Part shown: positions 1 through 10,903 of the stretch, piece by piece | Layout: the number at the start of each line of letters is the position of its first letter | Position numbering within the stretch: position 1 is the stretch's first letter | From: JBGPGW01 sp046349515 | GTDB taxonomy: Bacteria > Pseudomonadota > Alphaproteobacteria > CADEGL01 | Assembly (NCBI GenBank): GCA_046349515.1 | Contig: JAXMCE010000011.1 | Span: 1 to 64,000, forward strand | DNA: 64,000 nucleotides | Reading direction: 5' to 3' | Program-made: the position numbers and the translations under genes | Notes under the pieces: generated by a model | Database searches by the model: none | What the model saw: only the letters and a program-made list of their open reading frames with translations | What the model was told of the DNA's origin: nothing

Positions 1-1419
<1,419 letters not shown>

Positions 1420-1432
1420 GGAGACGAGAGCC

Positions 1433-2230
1433 ATGTACGCATTCAACTATCTTCGCGCGAAAAGCGTGGACGAGGCGGTGAAGGCGGTGAAGGGCGCCTC
1501 CGAGGGCAAGTTCCTCGCGGGCGGCCACACGCTCATCCCGACCTTGAAGCAGCGGCTCGCGCATCCCTCGGACCTCGTCGACATCTCGGGCATCAAGGAC
1601 CTGCAGGGCCTCTCGGTCGCGGGCGGGACGGTGACGGTCGGCGCCTGCACGCGCCACGGCGACGTCGCGGGTTCGAAGGACGTGCAGAAGGCCATCCCAG
1701 CCTTGGCCCATCTCGCCGACACGATCGGCGACCCGCAGGTGCGGAACCGCGGCACGATCGGCGGCTCTATCGCCAACAGCGATCCCGGTGCCGACTATCC
1801 GGCGGCCATCCTCGGCCTCGGCGCCACGGTCCACACCAACAAGCGCTCGATCGCGGCGGACCAGTACTTCAAGGGCCTGTTCGAGACGGCCTTGGAGGAC
1901 GGCGAGCTCATCACCAAGGTGACCTTCCCCGTTCCCGACAGGGCGGGCTACGAGAAGTTCCCCCAGCCCGCTTCGCGCTTTGCGCTCGTGGGCGTGTTCG
2001 TCTCGCAATCGAAGGCGGGCGTGCGGGTGGCGGTGACGGGCGCGGGATCGTGCGCCTTCCGTGTCGCGGAGATGGAGAAGGCGCTTGGCGCCAAGTTCGC
2101 GCCCGAGTCGGTCGCCTCGATCAAGGTCCCCTCGAAGGGCCTCAACGCGGACATCCACGGCAGCGCCGAGTACCGGGCCCATCTCGTGACGGTCATGGCC
2201 AAGCGGGCGGTCGCGCGGGCTCTCGGCTGA
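1433..2230 (+). CDS. Molybdenum hydroxylase FAD-binding medium subunit (CoxM-like)
   Basis: This 265-aa protein is the flavoprotein subunit that passes electrons from the 2Fe-2S subunit to an acceptor. The N-terminal AGGHTLIPTLKQRL stretch (about residues 28-41) and the later TIGGSIANSDPGADYPA stretch are the two FAD-contact motifs of the CO dehydrogenase and xanthine dehydrogenase FAD-subunit family. Length is normal for the family. A purine-rich site (GGGAGACGAGAG) precedes the ATG. The gene follows the large subunit by 13 bases and is followed by a strong intrinsic terminator, so the catalytic subunits form one transcript that ends before the maturation genes. Confidence 0.93.
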   Translation: MYAFNYLRAKSVDEAVKAVKGASEGKFLAGGHTLIPTLKQRLAHPSDLVDISGIKDLQGLSVAGGTVTVGACTRHGDVAGSKDVQKAIPALAHLADTIGDPQVRNRGTIGGSIANSDPGADYPAAILGLGATVHTNKRSIAADQYFKGLFETALEDGELITKVTFPVPDRAGYEKFPQPASRFALVGVFVSQSKAGVRVAVTGAGSCAFRVAEMEKALGAKFAPESVASIKVPSKGLNADIHGSAEYRAHLVTVMAKRAVARALG

Positions 2231-2273
2231 GAATTGGCCTGGATCAATGCGCTGCCCACAAGCGGCGTGAGAA

Positions 2274-2307
2274 AGAGGCAGGGGCCCTCCCCTGCCTCTC
2301 TGTTTTT
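2274..2307 (+). terminator. Intrinsic terminator after the FAD subunit gene
   Basis: An 11-bp perfect stem (AGAGGCAGGGG paired with CCCCTGCCTCT) with a 4-base loop is followed within a few bases by a run of five T. It separates the catalytic subunit genes from the maturation operon that starts at 2360. Confidence 0.85.
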
Positions 2308-2359
2308 GGCTATGGTTCCAGTTGAAGCAGGCCGGACAACTCTTTGAGATCGCGAGACG

Positions 2360-3280
2360 ATGGCAGCTGCACCCCAATCGGTCGACACCACCCTCGCGCT
2401 CCTGACCAAGGGCGACTACGTCGCGGACAGGAGTCTCGCGACGGCGACCTTCCTGTCGCTCTCGCTCAACCGCCCCCTCTTCCTCGAAGGCGAGGCCGGG
2501 GTGGGCAAGACCGAGATCGCCAAGGTCCTCGCGCGCACCCTCGAACGCCGCCTCGTCCGCCTCCAGTGCTACGAGGGGCTCGACATCGCGTCGGCCGTCT
2601 ATGAGTGGAACTACTCGCGCCAGATGATCGAGATCCGCATGGCCGAGGCCGGCGGTGAGGTCGACCGCGACCAGCTGGGCGCCGACATCTTCGCGAAACG
2701 CTTCCTCATCGAGCGGCCCCTCCTGCAGGCGCTCGAGCCCGACATCGCCGGGCCGCCGGTGCTCCTCATCGACGAGCTCGACCGGGCGGACGAACCCTTC
2801 GAGGCCTTTCTCCTCGAAGTGCTGTCCGACTACCAGGTGACGATCCCCGAGCTCGGCACGATCAAGGCGGATCGTCCGCCCATCGTCGTCATCACCTCCA
2901 ACCGCACGCGCGAGATCCACGACGCCTTGAAGCGGCGCTGCTTCTACCACTGGGTCGACTACCCGGATGCGACGCGCGAGCTCGAGATCCTGCGCATCAA
3001 GGTGCCCGGGGCCGATGCGCGCCTCAGCCGCCAGGTCGTCCATTTCGTGCAGCGCCTGCGGAAGATGGACCTCTTCAAGCTGCCCGGCATCGCCGAGACC
3101 ATCGACTGGACCCAGGCCCTGACGCAGCTCGATGTGCTGACGCTCGATCCCGACACGATCAACGACACGCTCGGCGCCCTCCTCAAGTACCAGGACGACA
3201 TCGCGAAGTTGCGCGGCAGCGAAGCCGCGACGATCCTCGACGAGGTGAAGGCCGAGATCGCGGCGGCTGGCGTCGCATGA
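2360..3280 (+). CDS. MoxR-family AAA+ ATPase (CoxD-like)
   Basis: This 306-aa AAA+ ATPase has Walker A GEAGVGKT (residues 44-51), Walker B VLLIDEL (about 134-140) and a sensor-like ITSNRTREI near residue 176. MoxR-type CoxD proteins act with VWA-domain CoxE partners in maturing the molybdenum site of CO dehydrogenase-like enzymes. Here the stop overlaps the start of a VWA gene by four bases (ATGA), which fits such a pair. The gene opens the maturation operon after the terminator at 2274-2307. The family call is firm; the client enzyme is inferred from neighbourhood. Confidence 0.93.
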   Translation: MAAAPQSVDTTLALLTKGDYVADRSLATATFLSLSLNRPLFLEGEAGVGKTEIAKVLARTLERRLVRLQCYEGLDIASAVYEWNYSRQMIEIRMAEAGGEVDRDQLGADIFAKRFLIERPLLQALEPDIAGPPVLLIDELDRADEPFEAFLLEVLSDYQVTIPELGTIKADRPPIVVITSNRTREIHDALKRRCFYHWVDYPDATRELEILRIKVPGADARLSRQVVHFVQRLRKMDLFKLPGIAETIDWTQALTQLDVLTLDPDTINDTLGALLKYQDDIAKLRGSEAATILDEVKAEIAAAGVA

Positions 3281-4536
3281 GAGTCGAGTCCGGCAACGGA
3301 TCGCACGCGGCGCCCGAAGGCGAGGATGGGGGCGGCAAGCTTCTCACCAACATCATGTACTTCGCGCGGGCGCTTCGTGCCGCGGGCCTGCCCATCGGCC
3401 CCGGCAAGGTCATCGACGCCATCCGGGCGGTCGAAGCGGTCGGCCTCGAGAACCGCAGCGACTTCTACTGGACGCTCCACTCCGTCTTCGTCAACCGCCG
3501 CGACCAGCGCGAGATCTTCGACCAGGCCTTCCACGTGTTCTGGCGCAACCCGCGGATCCTCGAGCGCATGATGTCGATGCTCCTGCCACAGCTCGGCGTG
3601 CCGGAGGCCGAGGACCGCCAGGAGCTGAGCCGGCGTCTCGCCGACGCGCTCCGCGGCGAGCAGGCCGGTCGCGGCGAGGAAGAGGTCGAGAAGGAGCCGG
3701 AGGTCGTGGTCGACGCGATCATGACCTTCTCCGACCGCGAGATGCTCCAGACCATGGATTTCGAGAAGATGTCGGCCGCCGAGATCGACGAGGCCAAGGC
3801 CGCCATCAAGCGCATGCGCCTGCCCATCATGGACGTGCCGACGCGGCGCTTCCGCCCCCATCCCGCGGGCGCGCGGCTTGACATGCGCGCGACCTTGCGC
3901 GCCTCTCTCCGCGCCGGGCCCGACAGCATCCCCTTGCGCCGGCGCGAGAAGCGGCGGCGCCACCCGCCGCTCGTCATCCTCTGCGACATCTCGGGCTCCA
4001 TGAGCCGGTACTCGCGCATGCTGCTCCACTTCATGCACGCGGTGACGAACGACCGGGACCGCGTGCACACGTTCCTCTTCGGCACGCGCCTCACCAACGT
4101 CACGCGCCACTTGCGCCAGCGCGACATCGATGTGGCGCTCGAGCGCGTGGGCGAAGCGGTCGGCGACTGGGCCGGCGGCACGCGCATCGGCGTGTGCTTG
4201 GCCGAGTTCAACCACCTCTGGTCGCGGCGGGTGCTGGGCCAGGGCGCCGTCGTCCTCTTCATCTCCGACGGGCTCGACCGGGACGCGGGCGAGGGCTTGG
4301 AGCGCGAGATCGAGCGTCTCCACAAATCCTGCCGGCGCCTCGTCTGGCTCAATCCCCTGTTGCGCTACGAGGGATTCGAGCCCAGATCACTGGGCATGCG
4401 CGCGATCATGCCGCATGTGGACGATTTCAGGCCGATCCACAATCTCGAAAGCCTCGCCGCTCTCGCCGATGCGCTCTCACGGCAAGGCGAGCGGCGCGAG
4501 GAAGGAGTGAGCCGATGGCTGGCAACGATGCACTGA
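3277..4536 (+). CDS. VWA-domain protein, CoxE-like maturation factor
   Basis: This 419-aa protein has a C-terminal von Willebrand A domain with a metal-ion-dependent adhesion site, CDISGSMSRYS, near residue 235. The middle is rich in charged residues. It is translationally coupled to the MoxR ATPase (4-base overlap), the arrangement of CoxD/CoxE, which assist assembly of the molybdenum active site. Its 3' end overlaps the next gene by 22 bases in a different frame. Confidence 0.9.
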   Translation: MRVESGNGSHAAPEGEDGGGKLLTNIMYFARALRAAGLPIGPGKVIDAIRAVEAVGLENRSDFYWTLHSVFVNRRDQREIFDQAFHVFWRNPRILERMMSMLLPQLGVPEAEDRQELSRRLADALRGEQAGRGEEEVEKEPEVVVDAIMTFSDREMLQTMDFEKMSAAEIDEAKAAIKRMRLPIMDVPTRRFRPHPAGARLDMRATLRASLRAGPDSIPLRRREKRRRHPPLVILCDISGSMSRYSRMLLHFMHAVTNDRDRVHTFLFGTRLTNVTRHLRQRDIDVALERVGEAVGDWAGGTRIGVCLAEFNHLWSRRVLGQGAVVLFISDGLDRDAGEGLEREIERLHKSCRRLVWLNPLLRYEGFEPRSLGMRAIMPHVDDFRPIHNLESLAALADALSRQGERREEGVSRWLATMH

Positions 4537-4846
4537 GTCACGAGAATATCCTCGAGACCGCTTCGGACTGGCTCCGCAGCGGCAAGAAGGTCGCGCTTGC
4601 GACGGTGGTGAGCACCTGGGGCTCCTCGCCGCGCCCCGTCGGCTCGCAGCTCGCGGTCGACGAGAAGGGCGCCATGGTCGGCTCCGTCTCCGGCGGCTGC
4701 ATCGAGGGCGCGGTCGTCCAGGAAGCGCTCGCCGCCATCGAAGACGGCAAGCCGCGAATCCTCGATTTCGGCGTGACGCACGAGCAAGCCTGGGCCGTGG
4801 GTCTCGCCTGCGGCGGCAAGGTCCAGGTCTATGTCGAGCGCATGGA

Positions 4847-4850
<4 letters not shown>
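4515..4850 (+). CDS. XdhC-family protein, N-terminal domain only (CoxF-like)
   Basis: This 111-aa protein matches only the N-terminal domain of XdhC/CoxI proteins, with the motif STWGSSPRPVGSQ and the glycine-rich SVSGGCIEGAV. XdhC proteins bind and insert the molybdenum cofactor into xanthine-dehydrogenase-family enzymes. The Rossmann half is a separate gene immediately downstream, so XdhC is split into two coupled genes here. The start at 4515 sits inside the end of the VWA gene, preceded by AGGAGTGAGC, a good ribosome site. Confidence 0.88.
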
Positions 4851-5544
<694 letters not shown>

Positions 5545-5548
<4 letters not shown>

Positions 5549-7197
5549 AATTCGGCGCCCTCCCCGTGGCCGAGGCCGAGGGCGCCATCCTCGCGCACAG
5601 CCTCGTGCTGCCGGGTCCGGGACGGGGAACGACGCTCAAGAAAGGCCGGCGGCTCTCGGCCGAGGACGTGGCGGCGCTCACCGCGGCCGGGCATGAGAGT
5701 GTCACCGCCGCGCGGCTCGATCCGGACGATGTGCACGAGGACGAGGCGGCCGTGCTGCTCGCCCGGGCGCTCGCCGGCGACGGCCTCGCGATCGGCACGC
5801 CTTTCACCGGGCGAGCGAACCTCTTCGCCGAGCGTCGCGGGGTCGCCGTCATCGACCGGGACCGGCTCGACCGCATCAACCTCATCGACGAGGCGTTGAC
5901 GCTCGCGAGCATCGCACCCTACGCAGTGGTCGACGAGAAGCAGATGGTCGCGACCGTCAAGATCATCCCCTTCTCCGTCAAACGCGCGGTCGTCGAGTCC
6001 GCCATCGCGATTGCTCGCGAAGACGGGCCGCTCGTGCGCGTCGCGGGCTTCGTTCCACACAAGGCGGCGCTCATCCAGACGACCCTGCCCGGCTTGAAGG
6101 CAAGCGTGCTCGACAAGACCGTCGCGATCATCCGCGGCCGGGTCGAGGCGCTCGGCGGCCAGTTCCTCGGGGAGACGCGCTGCGGCCATGAGGCGCGCGC
6201 CGTTGCGGATGCGATCGGGCGCGTGCGTGCGGAAGGCGCGACGCTGATCCTCATCGCCGGCGCCTCGGCGATTACCGACCGGCGCGACGTCATCCCCGAG
6301 GGCATCACCGAGGCCGGCGGCGCGATCGACCATTTCGGCATGCCCGTCGATCCGGGCAACCTCCTCCTCCTCGCCCATCTCGGTCGGGTCCCTGTCCTCG
6401 GCCTTCCCGGCTGCGTGCGCTCGCCCAAGTTCAACGGCTTCGACTGGGTGCTCCAGCGCCTCTCGGCCGGCATCGCGGTCACGGGGCGCGATCTCATGTT
6501 GATGGGCTCGGGCGGACTTCTGACCGAGATCCCCTCGCGCCCCATGCCGCGCGCGGGCGCCGCCCCCGGCACCGCGCCGCACGCGCCGCGCATCGCCGCG
6601 ATCGTGCTCGCCGCGGGACAGTCGCGCCGCATGGGCAAGCTCAACAAGTTGCTCGCCGACGTGGACGGCGTGCCCATGCTGCTCCGCGCCGTCGATTCGG
6701 CATTGGCCTCCCACGCCTCCCCCGTCATCGTCGTGACGGGCCACGAGGACGCGCGCGTCCGCGACGCCTTGGGGCGGAAGCGCAAGATCACCGTCGTCCA
6801 CAACCCCGATTACGCCCAGGGGCTTTCGACGAGCCTGGCGCGCGGCCTCGCCGCGGTGCCCGAGAGCGCCGACGGCGCGCTCGTCTGTCTCGGAGACATG
6901 CCGCGCATCAAGGCCCAGCATCTCGACCGCCTCATCGACGCCTTCAACCCCGTCGAGGGCCGCGCCATCTGCGTGCCCACCTATGAGGGCAAGCGCGGCA
7001 ACCCCGTGCTCTTCGCGCGCCGCTTCTTCCGGGAGATGGCGACGATCGCGGGCGATGTGGGCGCACGGCATCTCATCGGCGAGCACGGCGAGCTCGTGGC
7101 CGAGGTCGAGATCGGGGACGAGGGCGTCTTGATCGACGTCGATTCGCCCGACGCGCTCGTGGCCCTCAAGGCCAAGATGGGCAGAACGCCGAGCTGA
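5545..7197 (+). CDS. Molybdopterin-binding domain fused to MobA-like nucleotidyltransferase
   Basis: This 550-aa protein has two parts. Residues 1 to about 340 resemble molybdopterin-binding (MoeA/MogA-fold) proteins, with the segment ITDRRDVIPEGI. From about residue 350 there is a nucleotidyltransferase of the MobA/MocA type, beginning IVLAAGQSRRMGKLNKLLA and containing VVTGHEDARV. Such an enzyme would join CMP to molybdopterin to give the cytosine dinucleotide cofactor used by this hydroxylase family. It is coupled at both ends by base-sharing stops and starts. That it makes the CMP rather than the GMP cofactor is inferred from operon context. Confidence 0.88.
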
Positions 7198-7622
7198 TGG
7201 CCGAGCAGCTCTACCAGGCGGCGATCGTCGAGACGGCGCGGCGCGCGACCGGCAAGGGGCGCCTACCCGCGCCCGATGCCAGCGCGACGCTCGACAACCC
7301 GCTCTGCGGCGACCGGGTCACGATCGATCTCGCGCTCGACGGCGGGCGCGTGACGGCCCTCGGCCACGATGTGCGGGGCTGCGTTCTCTGCGAGGCGGCC
7401 GCTTCGGTCATCGGCGCGCACGCGATCGGCGCCACGGCGGACGAGCTTCGCGCGGCGGCGCGGTCGGCGGCTTCGCTCCTCAAGGACAGCGCAACGCAAC
7501 CCGCCTGGCCCGATCTCGCCATGTTCGCCCCCGCCCGGCCGCACCGGAGCCGCCACCGCTGCGTGCTCCTCCCCTTCGAGGCGCTCGAAGCGGCGCTCGC
7601 CAAGGCCGCACCGAAGCGCTGA
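7197..7622 (+). CDS. IscU/SufU/NifU-like iron-sulfur scaffold protein
   Basis: This 141-aa protein has the three scaffold cysteine contexts: NPLCGDRV, RGCVLCEAAAS and RHRCVLLPFEAL. These match the cluster-assembly cysteines of IscU/SufU. Its A of ATG is the last base of the preceding stop codon, so it is part of the maturation operon. It may build clusters for the 2Fe-2S subunit of the hydroxylase or for the ferredoxin domain of the cyclase downstream. No SufS/IscS partner is nearby. Confidence 0.82.
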   Translation: MAEQLYQAAIVETARRATGKGRLPAPDASATLDNPLCGDRVTIDLALDGGRVTALGHDVRGCVLCEAAASVIGAHAIGATADELRAAARSAASLLKDSATQPAWPDLAMFAPARPHRSRHRCVLLPFEALEAALAKAAPKR

Positions 7623-7666
7623 GTCTCGCGAAAGACGCGCGGCGCCCCTTGGGCTAAGCTCACGGC

Positions 7667-9352
7667 ATGGACAAGCGCGCGGCGTGGGTCGTGGTGCGGC
7701 GGGCGAGGCTCGTCTCGGGCCTGGTCCTCTTCGCCTATGTGACGACGCACTTCCTCAACCACACGCTCGGCCTCCTCTCGCTCGATGCCGCCGAGGACGG
7801 CCGCGTGTGGTTCCTCGCGTTCTGGCGAAGCGGGGCGGGCACGGCCGCGCTCTACGGCGCGCTCGCGACGCACCTCCTTCTCGCGCTGTGGTCGCTCTAC
7901 CGCCGGCGGAGCCTTCGCATGCCGGTGTGGGAAGCGGCGCAGCTCGCCCTTGGCCTCGCCATCCCGCCGCTCCTCTTCGAGCACGTCATCGGCACGCGCT
8001 TCCTCCACGAGTTCGCGGGCGTCGAGGACAGCTATACCTACGTCGCGCTCGTGATCTGGGACTTCTACCCGGCGAAAGGCGTCCAGCAGATCCTGACGCT
8101 CGCGATCGCCTGGCTCCATGGCTGCATCGGCCTTCATTTCTGGCTGCGCTTGAAGCCCGGCTACCGCCGCGCCGTGCCCCTCGCTTTCGCGGCGGCCCTC
8201 CTCCTGCCGGTGCTCGCGTCCCTCGGCTTCGTCGAGGCGGGGCGCATGGCGTCCGCTCTCGCGAAGCAACCCGGCTGGCTCGCCGATGCTGAGGCCGTCA
8301 TCAAGTTCCCCAACGACGCAGCCATCGCCGCGGCCACGCGCCGCCTGGACATCATGCTTTGGACTTACGGCGCGCTCCTTGGCGCGACGCTCGCCGCGCG
8401 CGTGCTCCGCGCGCAGTGGCAGCGCCGGCACGGGCGCGTGCGCCTCACCTATCCGGGCGGGACGGTCGTCGAGATCGAGCGCGGCATGACCGTGCTCGAA
8501 GCGAGCCGGAACGCCGGCATCCCGCATGCCTCGGTCTGCGGCGGACGCGGGCGCTGCTCGACCTGCCGGATCCGCCTGGGCCTCGGTGCCGAGGTCGCAC
8601 CGCCCGCGGACGAGGGCGAGGCGCGCGTGCTCGCCCGCATCGCGGCGCCGCCCAACGTCCGTCTCGCCTGTCAGCTCCGCCCCCGCGCCGATCTCGCCGT
8701 CATGCCGCTCCTGCCGCCCGCGGCCGGACCCGCGCGCGCAGCATCCGCCGCCCCGCACGAGCGCGGCGAGGAGAAGGAGATCGCGATCCTCTTCGCCGAC
8801 CTCCGCGGCTTCACGCGCCTGGCCGAAGGGCGCCTCCCCTACGACACGGTGTTCGTCCTCAACCGCTATTTCGAATCGATGGGCCGCGCGGTCGAGGAGA
8901 ATGGCGGCCTCGTCGACAAGTTCATCGGTGACGGGGTGATGGCGCTCTTCGGCGTCAAGGACGGGCCGGAATCGGGATGCCGCAACGCGCTCGCCGCCGC
9001 GCGCGCCATGGCCGGGCGCCTGGCCGAGCTCAACGCGTCGCTCGCGCACGAGCTCGATACGCCCTTGAGGATCGGGATCGGCATCCACGCGGGCCCGGCG
9101 ATCGTCGGCGAGATGGGCTATGCGCGGGCGACGACGCTGACCGCCGTGGGCGACGCCGTCAACACCTCGAGCCGGCTCGAGTCGCTCACCAAGGAATACG
9201 GCGTCGAGCTCGTGCTCTCGGACCATGTGGCGAAGCGCGCCGGCGTCGAGCTCGGCGCCTTCGAGACGCGCGAGGCGGAGATCCGGGGCCGCCGCGAGCC
9301 GCTCGCCATCCGCCTCGTGCCGAACGCGGCCGAGCTTCCGGTTGGAACATAG
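7667..9352 (+). CDS. Membrane domain-ferredoxin-class III adenylate cyclase fusion
   Basis: This 561-aa protein has three parts. Residues 1 to about 240 hold several hydrophobic helices with conserved histidines (THFLNHT, THLLLALW, HGCIGLHFW), reminiscent of a heme-binding membrane anchor. Residues about 260-345 are a plant-type 2Fe-2S ferredoxin domain with SVCGGRGRCSTC and a distal cysteine in LACQL. The C-terminal part is a class III cyclase: metal-binding aspartates in LFADLRGF and KFIGDGVMALFG, and the transition-state motif GDAVNTSSRLE. It probably makes cAMP in response to a redox or electron-transfer signal. It lies 44 bases after the scaffold gene on the same strand. Heme binding is inferred. 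Confidence 0.9.
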   Translation: MDKRAAWVVVRRARLVSGLVLFAYVTTHFLNHTLGLLSLDAAEDGRVWFLAFWRSGAGTAALYGALATHLLLALWSLYRRRSLRMPVWEAAQLALGLAIPPLLFEHVIGTRFLHEFAGVEDSYTYVALVIWDFYPAKGVQQILTLAIAWLHGCIGLHFWLRLKPGYRRAVPLAFAAALLLPVLASLGFVEAGRMASALAKQPGWLADAEAVIKFPNDAAIAAATRRLDIMLWTYGALLGATLAARVLRAQWQRRHGRVRLTYPGGTVVEIERGMTVLEASRNAGIPHASVCGGRGRCSTCRIRLGLGAEVAPPADEGEARVLARIAAPPNVRLACQLRPRADLAVMPLLPPAAGPARAASAAPHERGEEKEIAILFADLRGFTRLAEGRLPYDTVFVLNRYFESMGRAVEENGGLVDKFIGDGVMALFGVKDGPESGCRNALAAARAMAGRLAELNASLAHELDTPLRIGIGIHAGPAIVGEMGYARATTLTAVGDAVNTSSRLESLTKEYGVELVLSDHVAKRAGVELGAFETREAEIRGRREPLAIRLVPNAAELPVGT

Positions 9353-9520
9353 GAGACACGGCCAAGGCCGGACGCACCGCCCGCAAAGAATGGCGTCCCG
9401 GCAAGCATGGAATGCGTGTTCCGGCGAGGCAGGCGCTTGCCCGGTTCCGTCTCGTCACCGAGAGCGCCACCTTCGCCGGATACGCTTCTCTTCTTTGAAA
9501 GACCCCGAGGGGTCGTTCCG

Positions 9521-10225
9521 CTACATGATCACCGTGGTCGGCGTCCTGAGCCACGCCTCGTGCGTGATCGCGAGCATGGACGGAACGTCGATGATGCCGA
9601 TGCAGCCCCAAGTGAACAGGGCGTAGGCTTGCTGCGTCGTATCGACGCCGCTCGGCACCGCCGCTTTCAACTGCTTGGCGAGCCAGTCGATCGTTCCGTA
9701 ACCGCAGAGGCTCACGCAGTGATCCTCCTTGGCGTCCGCCGAATAGCCCGAGGCAAACCAGCCCGTCTTGAAACTGTGAGCGGCGCAGGTCGTCTCGAGC
9801 TGGTTGGCCGCAACCCCGATCTTGACCGGGCCGTGATAGATCGCGCTCCGCAACACGTTCGGGTCGGTCCAGTTCACCGAATGCGCAGCCCCGTCATCGT
9901 AAACCTTACCGCCCTGGTCGAAGCCATGCTTCCGCATGGAGTGGAGGACGTTGCTGATGATGGCGCCCTCGTAGACCCCATGGGCCTTCGCCCAGGTCTC
10001 GACCTCGTTGTCAGTGATGAAAATCTCCGGAACGTGGCAGGCTTTGGCGAAGGCCTCTTCAGCCGTCACGCAGTCGCCATGCGCGTCGTTGTGCCAGACA
10101 GACAGCTCTTTCGGAAAATAGAGCTTGGTCGGCGGAAATTTGGCGATCGCGACATGCGGTATCGCCGCCGCCAACTCATGGCGCGGGCTTGGAATGGCTC
10201 CACGCATTACCTTCATCTGCGGCAT
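9521..10225 (-). CDS. Hypothetical protein with weak papain-like (C1/C39-like) peptidase pattern
   Basis: This 234-aa protein is not firmly recognised. It contains AHGDCVTAEEAFAKA near residue 50, KEDHCVSLCGYG in the second half, and a late TWGCIGI segment. This Cys...His...WG order resembles papain-fold cysteine peptidases, but the match is weak. No signal peptide or membrane helix is evident. The start at 10225 is chosen over an upstream in-frame start because GAAAGGATGAAGCG sits at the right distance. It diverges from the small ORF at 10603, with two CRP-like sites in between. Confidence 0.7.
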   Translation of the reverse strand: MPQMKVMRGAIPSPRHELAAAIPHVAIAKFPPTKLYFPKELSVWHNDAHGDCVTAEEAFAKACHVPEIFITDNEVETWAKAHGVYEGAIISNVLHSMRKHGFDQGGKVYDDGAAHSVNWTDPNVLRSAIYHGPVKIGVAANQLETTCAAHSFKTGWFASGYSADAKEDHCVSLCGYGTIDWLAKQLKAAVPSGVDTTQQAYALFTWGCIGIIDVPSMLAITHEAWLRTPTTVIM

Positions 10226-10357
10226 CGCTTCATCCTTTCTTTGGCTTGAGGACTCTCCGCCGAGCGGACTCAATGGCCCCACGACGTTCACGCGCGCGGC
10301 GATTGCGACTTCCCACCCACCGCGTCCATCATGATAGGACGGTCATCCGTGACACCG

Positions 10358-10373
10358 TGTGACAGTCCTCACA
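10358..10373. promoter_or_regulatory. CRP-type operator, distal copy
   Basis: The sequence is TGTGA-CAGTCC-TCACA, a perfect match to the CRP half-site consensus with six-base spacing. It is centred about 140 bases upstream of the minus-strand gene that starts at 10225. Confidence 0.7.
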
Positions 10374-10490
10374 GGCGGTTCGATTTTTTGCGCAAGTGTC
10401 GCGAGTCCGACACGAGGCGCTACGCCTAAACGCGCGCGCCATCATCGGAATCATCGTTCCGGCGGAAGGCCCGTGATTTTTCGTGCTCCG

Positions 10491-10506
10491 TGTGATGCGC
10501 GTCACA
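10491..10506. promoter_or_regulatory. CRP-type operator, proximal copy
   Basis: The sequence is TGTGA-TGCGCG-TCACA, again an exact CRP consensus. It lies about 97 bases before the ATG at 10603 and about 25 bases before a possible -10 hexamer TATGAT, compatible with class II activation. Confidence 0.75.
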
Positions 10507-10602
10507 TAAGCGGCGGCACGAGTTGGCGCAGTATGATGGGCGATGGCGCGGACATTGGTCCCATGACGAGCCGCCCGCGTATGAGCCGCAGGAGTGCGAA
10601 CG

Positions 10603-10773
10603 ATGAAACAGCGAATCCCCACCGAAGACCTGGTTGCCGACAAACTGAGCGCGCTGAGAGGAATGGCCGAGGCGCGCCGTCAGCTCCTGGCGCAAGCGGT
10701 GAGCAGCCTCGAACAGCAGATGCATGAGCGCGTCCTCGCCGAATACGAGCGCCGGATCCACGCCAGTCACTAA
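10603..10773 (+). CDS. Small helical protein of unknown function, 56 aa
   Basis: This short ORF starts MKQRIPTEDLVADKL and ends RRIHASH. A good ribosome site (GCAGGAG, seven bases before the ATG) and a downstream intrinsic terminator at 10811 support it. The sequence is rich in Leu, Ala, Glu, Gln and Arg and is predicted to be one long amphipathic helix, as in small nucleoid or adaptor proteins, but it matches no family I can name. The proximal CRP-like site lies upstream, so expression is probably cAMP-responsive. Confidence 0.6.
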   Translation: MKQRIPTEDLVADKLSALRGMAEARRQLLAQAVSSLEQQMHERVLAEYERRIHASH

Positions 10774-10810
10774 CCGGACTCACGCCAGTCGCTGACTGGC
10801 CGCCCGTCAG

Positions 10811-10841
10811 AAAACCCCGCGACGACATGTCGCGGGGTTTT
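10811..10841. terminator. Intrinsic terminator, bidirectional
   Basis: A perfect 13-bp stem, AAAACCCCGCGAC paired with GTCGCGGGGTTTT, has a five-base loop. The A and T flanks let it work on both strands, between the small ORF at 10603 and the convergent hydrolase gene ending at 10904. Confidence 0.9.
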
Positions 10842-10903
10842 CTCATTCTCGCGATCCTCAATCTCGACCCGGCAAAGGACGGGGCTTTCTCTTTGCGGCT
10901 TCG

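Larger units (their letters stand above)
10226..10602. other. Divergent intergenic region with two CRP-like operators
   Basis: This 377-base stretch separates two divergent genes. It holds two exact TGTGA-N6-TCACA palindromes (10358-10373 and 10491-10506). A TATGAT hexamer at 10532-10537 could be the -10 element of a promoter for the 56-aa ORF at 10603, which would put the second operator about 41-46 bases upstream of the transcription start. No other gene or repeat was seen in it. Confidence 0.6.

Noticed and set aside
7211..9226. 671-codon minus-strand frame opposite the scaffold and cyclase genes
   Set aside because: Same reason: it has a repeated-charge composition and no homology signature, and the plus strand has clear domains.
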